DNA of 64,000 nucleotides, from contig JBBHKE010001155.1 in NCBI GenBank assembly GCA_037447655.1, positions 168,909 to 232,908 on the forward strand. The letters are read 5' to 3'. The notes beneath the pieces were generated by a model, which saw only the letters and a list, made by a program, of their open reading frames with translations, was not told where the DNA came from and made no database searches. Each line of letters begins with the position of its first letter. The stretch's first letter is position 1. Source of the DNA: Zygnema cylindricum. Taxonomy: Eukaryota; Streptophyta; Zygnematophyceae; Zygnematales; Zygnemataceae. The position numbers and the translations under genes were made by a program. Below are positions 23,401 to 32,844 of this stretch, piece by piece.

Positions 23401-24190
23401 AAAATGGGTGTATTTTCGCCTGTTCCGCCAAACCGATCGCCCCACCTAAGGAGACCGAAAAAGAATCTACTCCTCCTAAGATTTTTTGTAGAGAGAGAGA
23501 AAAGATAGAGCTGCAAGCTACTATGGCAGCTATGATAAAGGAATAGTTCACAGCCTTCATGGCGGAAATAAACCCTTTTTTTTATTGGAATGGCACAAAC
23601 AGTCGTTCATATGCCGATGTTGGCCGCTCAAACCCTTCGAGATTCTACCGTCCAACAACGAGCAGCCACGTTTGACAAAGGCTCGGCAGATCATAATCGA
23701 GTAAGAAAATAAACAAATTCTTGAATCCCTCTATCTTTGGAGAAAGAACCTCTCTCTCTCCTATTTCGAAAATGGCTTCGACAATCGTTGGTGAGGCACT
23801 TATAATCCTGGATAGTACAATCCAAGATACTTATCACGTGAATGAATGGTTGAGCATCCTATCGGCTATGATTGAGGACGTGTCTAAGGCCTCTCCTATT
23901 TTGGGTGAGGTCGCTGCTGCCGCAGCTTTACGCGCGTTGTAGTTGAATCACAATCTTTTATCTGCAGTCTAGCCAATTTTAGCGGAAGAACGTAACATGT
24001 TAGATCCTCTCATTTGTTTTCTCAATAACAGTCGAGAGTCGTTTATAGTCAACGGTGTTGCCCATTCTCTACCTCTCATGGATATCTAAGTCAAACCCGT
24101 GATCCTCGGATATGGATTCGCATTGAAGCTTGGCCTCACGGCAGAAGAACATAGATGTAGATGAATATCACAGGTTGCGGCTACACTAAT
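23401..24190 (+). pseudogene. Retroelement G: post-gag region with decayed retropepsin-like segment
   Basis: Frames with multiple stops. A helical Ala-rich stretch is open at 23721-23942. At about 24035-24150 the reading FIVNGVAHSLPLMDI-stop-VKPVILGYGFALKLGL has the layout of a retropepsin: a beta strand, then D-(S/T)-G, then a variable stretch and an (I/V)ILG motif. The catalytic glycine position is a stop codon. Element D's LTR begins at 24191 and removes the rest. A gag-protease order agrees with an LTR retroelement. The assignment is tentative. Confidence 0.45.
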
Positions 24191-25181
24191 TGTTGAAATT
24201 GGAAATCTTAATACTCACTAAATAGAGCTGTGAGGAGAGACCAAGTACTTAGAATATTATTGGTCTAGGTAAAGTTGTAATACTTACCTCAATTAATGTG
24301 ACAGTAGCAGTAGTACTTTGTGAGTAAAATTTACTTATGCAGGGACATGCGTCAGAATATAAACATCACACAGGTTTCACGAAAAAAAGCGCCGACATAC
24401 TTTACCACGCGTCACACATCGGACGAACACTGTTCAAGAATCGGATGGACGGAGACTCAACCGGTTATCTGGGAGAATGATATAACAACATTCAACGATG
24501 ATCGTAGATGTGAATCGAGTCAACAAACGAGATTCACACGGGACCACAAAGTGACTCATCAATTTGTACGACCTCAAGTGACATGGACCACTTTATCGAC
24601 AGTCAAATGGACGCTTGCATTCACCACTAACTAAGCACCTGTACGGGAAACTATTTGTATATCTGAAGCACATTAGTTTGTAGCGTAGCGAATTAGAATT
24701 GAGTGTTCCACTAAGAATATTTTTGTCTAGTAGTCAAATAGGGTTTGGACGTACTCGCAATACAATATCGTACTGATTCGGTACCTTGACGTAGTATAAT
24801 ACAGTACTGTTGTTCCAAGTGTACAAATCTGATTACATATTTTTCAGTAGATACTCTCTGTGAGTATAAAAGTTTAGAAATTAGTCAAATTAGTTTTATC
24901 CAGTATTGAGATCTAACTCTCTAAGGAACAGTTTTTAAGAAACTTCCAAGTGTTTTATCTTATGGTATACAAGTTCAATTGGGCTGCAATTTTGGGAATT
25001 GGTAGAATGCATGAGATAATGTATTATTGTGAATTTTGGTGATATTTGGAACTGTGAGCACTTTCTGTGTTATATCAAATTTGGTTGTTTGATAGTATTT
25101 CTGGTAGCTTTTGCTAAAGTCTATGTCTACATCCACTACTACTGGTGGACCTCCACCTGCAACTATGGTTGTGGAACAACA
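24191..25181 (+). repeat. 5' LTR of element D
   Basis: Starts TGTTGAAATTGG and ends GAACAACA immediately before the PBS, so TG...CA holds. No second copy exists in the window, so the left edge is inferred from the TG start and from where the G protease reading stops. It encodes about the first 20 residues of gag. Confidence 0.6.
24865..24870 (+). promoter_or_regulatory. TATA box in D LTR
   Basis: TATAAA in the context GAGTATAAAAG, about 310 bases before the LTR end, a typical place for an LTR promoter box. Confidence 0.5.
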
Positions 25182-26389
25182 GGTTATGGGCCTTTCGTCC
25201 AGAATTTTTGTTTTCAATGGCCAGAAGTATGCATACTGGGCAACTATGGTTGAATCAAACTATGGTTGAATCATCTTCTGAACTGTTGACTTGATGGGGG
25301 TCTTGGATGGATCTTTTGCTGAAACGGATCCGAGCTTGGCTAAGAAGAACTCTCTCGCTCGAAAAAATTTGATTCTTTGTATCTCAAAGAGTCTGGTTAT
25401 GTCTCGTCTCAAGATGAAAAAGGCGAGCGAGATTTGGACTTCACTGAAAACTTCCCACGAAAAAGCGAACGTCCAGGATGAGCTTCTGGTGGTTGGCCGG
25501 ATCTGGGACTAGAAATACTCGGGGGGATCTATGGTCGAGTATTGTGATAAGTTTAGGGAACTCATTGATGCACACTCTTCAGCTGGTGGAACTTTCCGGA
25601 GTTCCAACAAGCTGCTTTACTTATTAGAGGTCTCCCTAGTCATATGAAGGGAGTGTTTGCAGCCTTGAAAGGGCATAATAAGTCTAGCTGGACTTTTCAG
25701 TTAGCTTACAATCTTATACTAGAGGAAGATTGTAAAAGTAAGGTCCTTGATGGTCAAAAGAAAGTAGAGGCTTTCTCTACAGATTTTTAAAGAAAAAATC
25801 AGTTTAATCAGTACAAAAACCCATTTAACCAGACTCAAAACCGGTTTAATTAGGGCAATCAGAGGCCTAATAGGCAATCTTCTAATGCTTGTTTTTATTG
25901 TTTTGAGAAAGGACATGGTTATACGTACTGTCCAAAACTGAAAAAGGCAAATGAAACTGGTTTATACAGGCCCGGATGGCAACAAAGCCAGTTTCACCAA
26001 GGCTTTTTTGGCAATCCATCACGAGGAAATGCATTTTTTTCAGCCTTTGCACATGATGCAAATTCATCTTTGAGCTTCAATGATGAAGAGGATGCAGAGT
26101 TATTTGCTATGGCGGCAGCAATGGAGGGTCCCAAAGACGGTGGATGGATCATGGACACCGGGGCATCGGCCCACATGTGTTGGGACAAAGCCATTTTTAC
26201 AAATTTAAAGCAAACTCATCGAAAAATATCTACTATGCTTGTGGCATGAGTGTCCAGTCATCGGCCTGGGGTGATGTATCTCTAATGGTAGATGTGGGGG
26301 GAAATTGTGTAGAAAGAACTCTCCACAATGTTTTACATGTTCCTGATTTTAAAATGAATCTCTTTTCTACGTCTTTAGGAGAGAGTAAG
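25123..26389 (+). pseudogene. Element D gag, protease and start of integrase region, broken
   Basis: The ATG at 25123 gives a short Ser/Thr/Pro-rich leader, then EQQVMG, FNGQKYAYW and a decayed gag with several stops. Near 25887-25930 is an intact zinc knuckle, CFYCFEKGHGYTYC. A Gln/Asn/Phe-rich linker flanks it. At about 26150-26180 the protease keeps its catalytic site (IMDTGASAHMC). Reading stops at NLFSTSLGESK, where C inserted, and resumes at 32845. Unlike the other elements, the protease motif here is unmutated, but gag is closed by stops. Confidence 0.82.
25182..25196 (+). other. PBS of element D (partial match)
   Basis: GGTTATGGGCCTTTC: the first 11 bases match the anticodon-arm PBS exactly and the last four have drifted. 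It is translated in frame as V-M-G-L. Confidence 0.65.
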
Positions 26390-27438
26390 TGAAACTCTGA
26401 GACCTCCATAAGTCCTCAGAGTGGACAGCTACCAAGAAGCCTCTAGGATAATCGTGACCCCTTTGTGTTTAAGCAAAAATAACTGCCACCCTGGCAGACA
26501 AAAACTCTGACCAACTTCACCCCTGTGAAGAGAAGACTCCCCTGAGTCGATAGCAAAAAGAATCTCTGAATTTGCTCCCCTGAGCAGTAAGTTATGGAGG
26601 GTCAAAGTTGACCTTTTGTACAGAAGCTCTCTGGGAGAGAGGGTCCTATCTTCTAATTTTTCTAAGTCCTATCTCTCTCACAGACTCTATCTACTGATGT
26701 ACGGAACCAATCAGAATTGAGTTCCGTACGCAAAAGTACAGCTGCCGGTGTACTTTATGTACGGACATTGTACGACATGGCCAAAATGTCGACACATGTC
26801 AAATCCGGATTCGGTGCCATAATCTCCGGAGTTTCCACAATCCAACGGAATTTTGCCACGCGTCATCCGATGTGGCGATGGCCACAAACTGCCGAAATCT
26901 TCCTCCGCGATCTCGGCGCTAATCCCGGCCGTCCGATTAAATTCGGCTTTAATCGTAGCCGTAATAAATACATGCGCGATATTTGTTTCATTTACGAAAC
27001 AAATGCGCGGTACTGATTTATGTCCGTACCGTAAGTCGTACATTACATATTACTGGATCTATGTATCCCGTAATTAATTCTAGTTAAATGGTTTATCGCT
27101 TGTATACATATGTAAATAATTATCAAACTATATGCTAGGTAACACTACCGCTAGATTAAACGGCTAAGGCTACCGGCTATTTCCTGTCTGCCGTCCGGCA
27201 GGTACAAGGATCAAATCCTGCCGCCGGCACATACATTTTAATTAAATATATAAACCCTAATATAAAATTCCCGTAAACCTCAGGATAGCCAAGGTAGCCA
27301 TGGCTCTAGCTTCCTCTCCAATTTCTCAGTGACTGCGACAAGTTTGAGAGTTGGAGAGAGAAGTTAGAGATAGACTGCCTCGACTTCTATATTTCTTTTC
27401 AGACCTAGAAAATACTAATAAAACCATTAGTTTCTACA
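26390..27438 (-). repeat. 3' LTR of element C
   Basis: 1049 bp, on the + strand TGAAACTCTGA to GTTTCTACA. It contains the paired U5 palindromes (26535-26548 and 26574-26585), six GTAC motifs (26699-26773), the ATTTGTTTC/GAAACAAAT palindrome flanked by GCGCG (26974-27009) and GCCATGGCT near 27297. Confidence 0.95.
26699..26773 (-). promoter_or_regulatory. GTAC cluster with CCAAT-containing inverted repeat (C 3' LTR; same at 32100-32174)
   Basis: Six GTAC tetranucleotides fall within 75 bp. The first two are the arms of an inverted repeat, GTACGGAAC and GTTCCGTAC, that encloses CCAATCA. GTAC is the known core of SBP/SPL-family binding sites, including copper-response elements in plants and green algae. 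A link to copper or SPL control here is inference. The same layout occurs in the LTRs of H, M and N. Confidence 0.5.
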
Positions 27439-27451
27439 CTCCCCTTATTTT
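27439..27451 (-). other. Polypurine tract of element C
   Basis: On the element strand AAAATAAGGGGAG lies between the stop codon (27454-27452) and the 3' LTR. The same tract precedes the LTRs of B, E, H and J. Confidence 0.8.
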
Positions 27452-30400
27452 CTAGTCAATCTTTAATTTCAGACCACACTTCTCCCTGCAAAAAATTAGC
27501 TTAGGGGAAGGCACAGGTTTGGTCATCATATCTGCTACCATCTCACTATCTGGTCTGTACTCTAAACTGATTATTTTGTTTTCTACTTTCTCTCTAACAA
27601 AGCTGAGTCTGATGTACATGTGTTTGGCTTTAAAATGGTGTTTAGGATTGGCAGAAATAGCGATTGCTGCCTGATTATCACAAAATATTTTCTGCACACC
27701 ACTCTTAAGGTGACCAAGCTCACCAAGCAAAGACTTGACCCACATCAATTCTTTTACAGCAGAGCAAGAGGCCATATACTCAGCCTCCATGGTGGACTGA
27801 GCAATAACCTTTTGCTGTTTGCTACTCCAACAGCAAGCCCCATCACCCACATATAATACATATCCAGAAGTACATCTCCTCATCGGAGCATCACCATAAC
27901 TGGCATCACTCCAAGTAGTGATGTCAGTATTCTCCCCACCCAAATGCAACCATAGATCTCTAGTTCCTACCAAGTATCTAAGGACTCTCTTAGCTGCCTC
28001 CCAATCCTTCTTAGTGGGAGCATTTAGACTTCTACTCAGCACTCCTACAGCTGCAGCTAAATCCGGCCGGGTACAATTCATAAAATAGATTAGACTTCCC
28101 ACTACTTGCCTGTAAGGAATAGTCTGCATGAACTTCTGTTCTTCAGGAGATAATTCCTCGTCTAATACTATGACTCTTTCTTCCTCACTCCCCTCACTTC
28201 CCTTCTTCAATTCCATTGGAGTTGTGCAACTATTAGCTTTATCCATTTGAAATTTTTCAAGCATGTTTCCTATTGCTTCCTTTTGAGTCAATCTTATAAT
28301 TTTTCTTTTTCGGTCTCTCTCTACTTGAATTCCCAAAATATATTTTGCTTCCCCCATATCCTTCATTTCAAATCTCCCCTTAAGATCGGTTTTCAGTTTA
28401 TTAATTTTTTCCATTGATTTACTTAAAACAAGCAAATCATCAACATAAATTGCAATAAATATAAAACCTTCCTCATCTTCGAAAACATAGATTGAGTGAT
28501 CTGAGCTGATCCGAATATATCCTAGACCGGTAAAAAACTCATCAAGCTTCTTATTCCACTGTCGGGGCGCCTGTTTCAAACCATAAAGAGATTTAATCAG
28601 CCGGCATACCTTACTCTCCTCTCCTTCTTCCACAAACCCTTCGGGTTGTCGCATGAAGATCTCCTCTTCTAATTCTCCATGCAAAAAGGTTGTTTTGATG
28701 TCCATCTGGTGCACTTCCATGTCTTCCGCCGCTGCTAAACTGAGAAGTATGCGGACCGAGGGAAATCTGACCACCGGGGCAAAGGTTTCCTCGTAGTCAA
28801 TTCCTTCCTTTTGTGTAAATCCCTTTGCCACTAATCTGGCCTTGTAGCGCTCGATTGTGTTATCTGGGTTCAGTTTCAGTTTGAAAACCCACTTACAACC
28901 GATAGGTTTTCGGTTAGGTGGACAGTCCACCAGCTCCCAAGTATCGGCTGCCATGATTGAAGCCATCTCCTCATTGATGGCTGTCTTCCACCGGTTTCTT
29001 TCTGGACAAGTCATCGCCTCTCGATAAGTTTGAGGTTCATCTTGATGAGATAGTTTAGTTACCTTGTTATTAACCTGTTTTTCTTGCAGTCTTTTGCTAC
29101 TTCTCCTCCCTCCCTCAAAATCTAAGGCCGGAATAGATGGTTCTCGTGGATTCTTTCGAACAAACTCGGCTTCTCCCCTATCCCTTGATTCCGAATCAAT
29201 TTCCACCACGTCTTCCGCTTCGAGTAGAGTTGTCACTGGAGTTTCCACAGCCGAGTCCTTTTCGGTCTGATTTGTTCCTGCAAGAATGTCATCGTCTCTA
29301 AAACTTGGATAGTTAGGAAGCTCAAAGTCATCAGAATTTTCTGACTCAAATCTGATTTTTACTAACTTTGTATATTTGAAGGGATCCACAGACTTTCCTT
29401 CATCCATAACTACTAGATGCTTTACTAAGATTATATCTTCTCTTTTTAGATCATAAACTCTATATCCTTTAACATCCTCATCATATCCTAATAAGTATCC
29501 CGGTTTTCCCTTAGGATCTAGCTTCCAATTGGACCAATCAGTATCTAGACTGAATACTTGACTGCCGAAAACCTTTAAATGAGATAAGTCTGGTTTCCGG
29601 CCTGTCCATCTCTCATAAGGTGTTTGATCTTTTATAGCTGAAGTAAGAACTCTATTTTTGAGGTAATTAGCACAGTTCATTGCTTCTGCCCAAAACCTTT
29701 TTCCTATCTTCTTATCCGACAACATACTTCTAGCACTATCACTTAGTGTTCTATTTAACCTTTCAGCTACCCCATTCTGTTCAGGATTTTCTGGCACTGT
29801 CTTTTGGTGTTGAACCCCATCTTCCCTCAAAAAATCCTCAAACTGGTTAGAAGTATACTCTCCACCATTGTCACTCCTTACTCTCTTGATTGGAGTTTCA
29901 TGGAGTTTTTCGCTCCATGCTTTATATTGTCTAAAACAGTCCTCAGCTTCTGACTTGTTTTTCAAAAAATATACTCGGGAATACCGAGACCAATCATCAG
30001 TTATAGTCATCATAAATCTCTTCCCCCCCGGTGAGGGCACTCTAGCCGGTCCCCAAATATCTGTGTGTACTAGATCTAGAAGTTTTTCTCCCTTGTAGGT
30101 GGCTGTTTTTGGAAAGGGTAATCTGTGTGCTTTACCTTGAGCACACCCACTACAATCACTTATATCATCACTCTCACTGAACTGAATCCCTTCCACCACT
30201 CCCATCTTTTTCATCTCTCTTAACTTATCTAGATTCACATGCCCAAGCCTCTTATGCCACATCATAATATCATGAACACCAGCATAATAAAGTTTCTTCG
30301 TTTCATTACTTAAGATCAGCCTAAACATCCCATGGCTACCTTTCTCAGCAATGAAATAGACATCCTCCTCAAAACTAGCAGTAAAGACTCCTTCCCTAGT

Positions 30401-31810
30401 GCTAGTGAAAAAACCCTTATCATCTAATACTGATGTAGAGATAAGGTTTTTGTTCAGCTCCGGAATAAACAATACATCGGAGAATGTTAATATGGATGTC
30501 TTTCCTTCAACTAACACTTTCAGATCTACCGATCCTACAACAGTAGTGGTGACTATCCTCCCATCCCCGTACTCTATCTCTACGGTGGGAATCTTTCTTA
30601 TCTTAGTGAACAGGTGTCTATCCTTACACATGTGCATTGAGGCACCTGAATCTATAATCCAGCCTGCTTCACCTTTCAATCCACCGTAAGCACATTTCTG
30701 CCTTCGCGGAATTTCAACCTCAGTTTTCGCCTCCAACTCCTCATCCAAAAGGAGCGCATCGTCCTCGTCCTCGGATTCCGCCTCAAGTACCTGTGTGACA
30801 AGGGCCTTTTTCTTTCCTCTCGGGGTACCACCGGTCTGCCCCTCCTTTAACCGAAGCTCGGTTAGCTTGGTGCACTCTGCCATATAGTGCCCAGGTTTCT
30901 TACAAAAATGACATAAACCTTTGGGAGCCCTTGGTTCGAACTCGCCAACCTGTTTTTCCCGCTCCCTACCCCCATAGTTTTTGACTGGTTTCCGGGAATC
31001 CTTGTTCCTCCAATCGGTCGCTGTTGCCAAGGCTTGGCCACTCTTTCCTCCCCTTCGGATCTCAATCGTATTCTCTCGAACGAGAATCATCCCTACCACT
31101 GAGTTCCATATCCACCTTGAGTCCGGCAAGTCCTGCACACGGTTGACTATGTTCTCGAACTCATCAGGTAACTTCATTAGTAAACAGTTAACTTTTTCTT
31201 TTTCACTAAAAACTTTACCCGCACTCTCTAGCTCCATGAAGAGTGTAGCAAGCTCATTGCAAAAATCCAACATATTTCCCCCTTTGTATACATACTCCTT
31301 AACTTTCTGATCAGCCAACTGTTGTTGCTGAATCGTACCACTTCGGTACATCTCTATGAGAGCCATCCAAAGATCGGATGCCCTCTCTACCTGCAAATGA
31401 GGACATGCAAGTCCTTGAGTGAGATGGCGTAGGATGAAGTGCTTTGCCGCCATATTGTTGAAGTCCCAGGTTTCAGTATCATTCTCCTCGTTCCTCGGAA
31501 TAGGTGACATGAATGCTAAACCAGTTGCTATTGGTGTGGTCGCCTCCTTCTCCTTTCCTTTGTCCACCACCTCTCCTTCCTTTGTTTCCTCCGTTGAAGG
31601 TGAATCCTCTTTCCTGGTGAATCTGCTTCCTTTAAACCCTGGAGGAATTCCAAGACTTGATGGACGCCCCAATCGTCCACTTACTATCCCCCAAAACCTT
31701 TTTTCGCATAGAGCTCCTATCATCATACTTTCCCAGTATATGAAGCCAGTTCCATTAAATATTGGTACCCTAGAGGGTGGGCCCATAACCTGAAACTCTG
31801 AGACCTCCAT
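27452..31810 (-). CDS. Intact gag-pol polyprotein of element C (1452 aa)
   Basis: One frame encodes the whole copia polyprotein. Gag (UBN2-like) occupies about residues 1-290, with zinc knuckle CHFCKKPGHYMAEC at 300-313. The aspartic protease has IIDSGASMHM with catalytic D387. A pre-integrase zinc domain (WHKRLGH then CSGC) follows, then the integrase core with D584, D647 and E683 (35 residues between the last two, as expected). RT has YVDD at 1122-1125. RNase H has WSDAS at D1302 and MEAEY around 1342-1344. All catalytic residues I can check are present. The first ATG (31810) lies 20 bases inside the 5' LTR. A second in-frame ATG (residue 9) is inside the PBS. The stop is 14 bases before the 3' LTR. 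Length and order fit Tnt1-like elements. The particle would assemble in the cytoplasm and integrate in the nucleus. Confidence 0.95.
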   Translation of the reverse strand: MEVSEFQVMGPPSRVPIFNGTGFIYWESMMIGALCEKRFWGIVSGRLGRPSSLGIPPGFKGSRFTRKEDSPSTEETKEGEVVDKGKEKEATTPIATGLAFMSPIPRNEENDTETWDFNNMAAKHFILRHLTQGLACPHLQVERASDLWMALIEMYRSGTIQQQQLADQKVKEYVYKGGNMLDFCNELATLFMELESAGKVFSEKEKVNCLLMKLPDEFENIVNRVQDLPDSRWIWNSVVGMILVRENTIEIRRGGKSGQALATATDWRNKDSRKPVKNYGGREREKQVGEFEPRAPKGLCHFCKKPGHYMAECTKLTELRLKEGQTGGTPRGKKKALVTQVLEAESEDEDDALLLDEELEAKTEVEIPRRQKCAYGGLKGEAGWIIDSGASMHMCKDRHLFTKIRKIPTVEIEYGDGRIVTTTVVGSVDLKVLVEGKTSILTFSDVLFIPELNKNLISTSVLDDKGFFTSTREGVFTASFEEDVYFIAEKGSHGMFRLILSNETKKLYYAGVHDIMMWHKRLGHVNLDKLREMKKMGVVEGIQFSESDDISDCSGCAQGKAHRLPFPKTATYKGEKLLDLVHTDIWGPARVPSPGGKRFMMTITDDWSRYSRVYFLKNKSEAEDCFRQYKAWSEKLHETPIKRVRSDNGGEYTSNQFEDFLREDGVQHQKTVPENPEQNGVAERLNRTLSDSARSMLSDKKIGKRFWAEAMNCANYLKNRVLTSAIKDQTPYERWTGRKPDLSHLKVFGSQVFSLDTDWSNWKLDPKGKPGYLLGYDEDVKGYRVYDLKREDIILVKHLVVMDEGKSVDPFKYTKLVKIRFESENSDDFELPNYPSFRDDDILAGTNQTEKDSAVETPVTTLLEAEDVVEIDSESRDRGEAEFVRKNPREPSIPALDFEGGRRSSKRLQEKQVNNKVTKLSHQDEPQTYREAMTCPERNRWKTAINEEMASIMAADTWELVDCPPNRKPIGCKWVFKLKLNPDNTIERYKARLVAKGFTQKEGIDYEETFAPVVRFPSVRILLSLAAAEDMEVHQMDIKTTFLHGELEEEIFMRQPEGFVEEGEESKVCRLIKSLYGLKQAPRQWNKKLDEFFTGLGYIRISSDHSIYVFEDEEGFIFIAIYVDDLLVLSKSMEKINKLKTDLKGRFEMKDMGEAKYILGIQVERDRKRKIIRLTQKEAIGNMLEKFQMDKANSCTTPMELKKGSEGSEEERVIVLDEELSPEEQKFMQTIPYRQVVGSLIYFMNCTRPDLAAAVGVLSRSLNAPTKKDWEAAKRVLRYLVGTRDLWLHLGGENTDITTWSDASYGDAPMRRCTSGYVLYVGDGACCWSSKQQKVIAQSTMEAEYMASCSAVKELMWVKSLLGELGHLKSGVQKIFCDNQAAIAISANPKHHFKAKHMYIRLSFVREKVENKIISLEYRPDSEMVADMMTKPVPSPKLIFCREKCGLKLKID
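31776..31790 (-). other. PBS of element C
   Basis: Element strand GGTTATGGGCCCACC, abutting the 5' LTR. Its complement, GGTGGGCCCATAACC, is the anticodon stem-loop of plant initiator tRNA-Met as I know it, containing the CAT anticodon. Translated, it gives V-M-G-P-P within gag. Confidence 0.85.
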
Positions 31811-32839
31811 AAGTCCTCAAAGTGGACAGCTTCCAAGAAGCCTCTAGGATAATCCTGACCCCTTTATGTTTAAGCAAAAATAACTGCCACCCTGGCAGAC
31901 AAAAACTCTGACCAACTTCACCCCTGTGAAGACAAGACTCCCCTGAGTGGATAGCAAAAAGAATCTCTGAATTTGCTCCCCTGAGCAGTAAGTTATGGAG
32001 GGTCAAAGTTGACCTTTTGTACAGAAGCTCTCTGGGAGAGAGGGTCCTATCTTCTAATTTTTCTAAGTCCTATCTCTCTCACAGACTCTATCTACTGATG
32101 TACGGAACCAATCAGAATTGAGTTCCGTACGCAAAAGTACAGCTGCCGGTGTACTTTATGTACGGACATTGTACGACATGGCCAAAATGTCGACACATGT
32201 CAAATCCGGATTCGGTGCCATAATCTCCGGAGTTTCCACAATCCAACGGAATTTTGCCACGCGTCATCTGATGTGGCGATGGCCACAAACCGCCGAAATC
32301 TTCCTCCGCGATCTCGGCGCTAATCCCGGCCGTCCGATTAAATTCGGCTTTAATCGTAGCCGTAATAAATACATGCGCGATATTTGTTTCATTTACGAAA
32401 CAAATGCGCGGTACTGATTTATGTCCGTACCGTAAGTCGTACATTACATATTACTGGATCTATGTATCCCGTAATTAATTCTAGTTAAATGGTTTATCGC
32501 TTGTATACATATGTAAATAATTATCAAACTATATGCTAGGTAACACTACCGCTAGATTAAACGGCTAAGGCTACCGGCTATTTCTTGTCTGCCGTCCGGC
32601 AGGTACAAGGATCAAATCCTGCCGCCGGCACATACATTTTAATTAAATATATAAACCCTAATATAAAATTCCCGTAAACCTCAGGATAGCCAAGGTAGCC
32701 ATGGCTCTAGCTTCCTCTCCAATTTCTCAGTGACTGCGACAAGTTTGAGAGTTGGAGAGAGAAGTTAGAGATAGACTGCCTCGACTTCTATATTTCTTTT
32801 CAGACCTAGAAAATACTAATAAAACCATTAGTTTCTACA
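31791..32839 (-). repeat. 5' LTR of element C
   Basis: 1049 bp, near-identical to 26390-27438. It supplies the promoter region and the first 20 bases of the gag coding frame. Where M and E have TATATAAAAGG or TATAAAAAGG, C has TGTACAAAAGG on the element strand, so its TATA box is weak or altered. Confidence 0.95.
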
Positions 32840-32844
32840 GTAAG

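Larger units (their letters stand above)
26390..32839 (-). mobile_element. Element C: complete, probably recently active Ty1/copia retrotransposon
   Basis: 6450 bp on the reverse strand. It has two 1049-bp LTRs (26390-27438 and 31791-32839) that differ at about 8-9 positions by eye, an exact five-base target duplication GTAAG (26385-26389 and 32840-32844), a PBS, a polypurine tract and one unbroken gag-pol frame. It is inserted in the gag-integrase region of element D. All parts needed for an autonomous copia life cycle are present, so it is the best candidate for a functional element in the window. Whether it is transcribed cannot be seen. Confidence 0.95.

Noticed and set aside
26711-27043. 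110-codon reverse frame and opposite 99-codon frame repeated in LTRs (also at 32112-32444)
   Set aside because: They lie within LTR promoter palindromes and appear on both strands because of inverted repeats; not preserved in other LTRs of the family.
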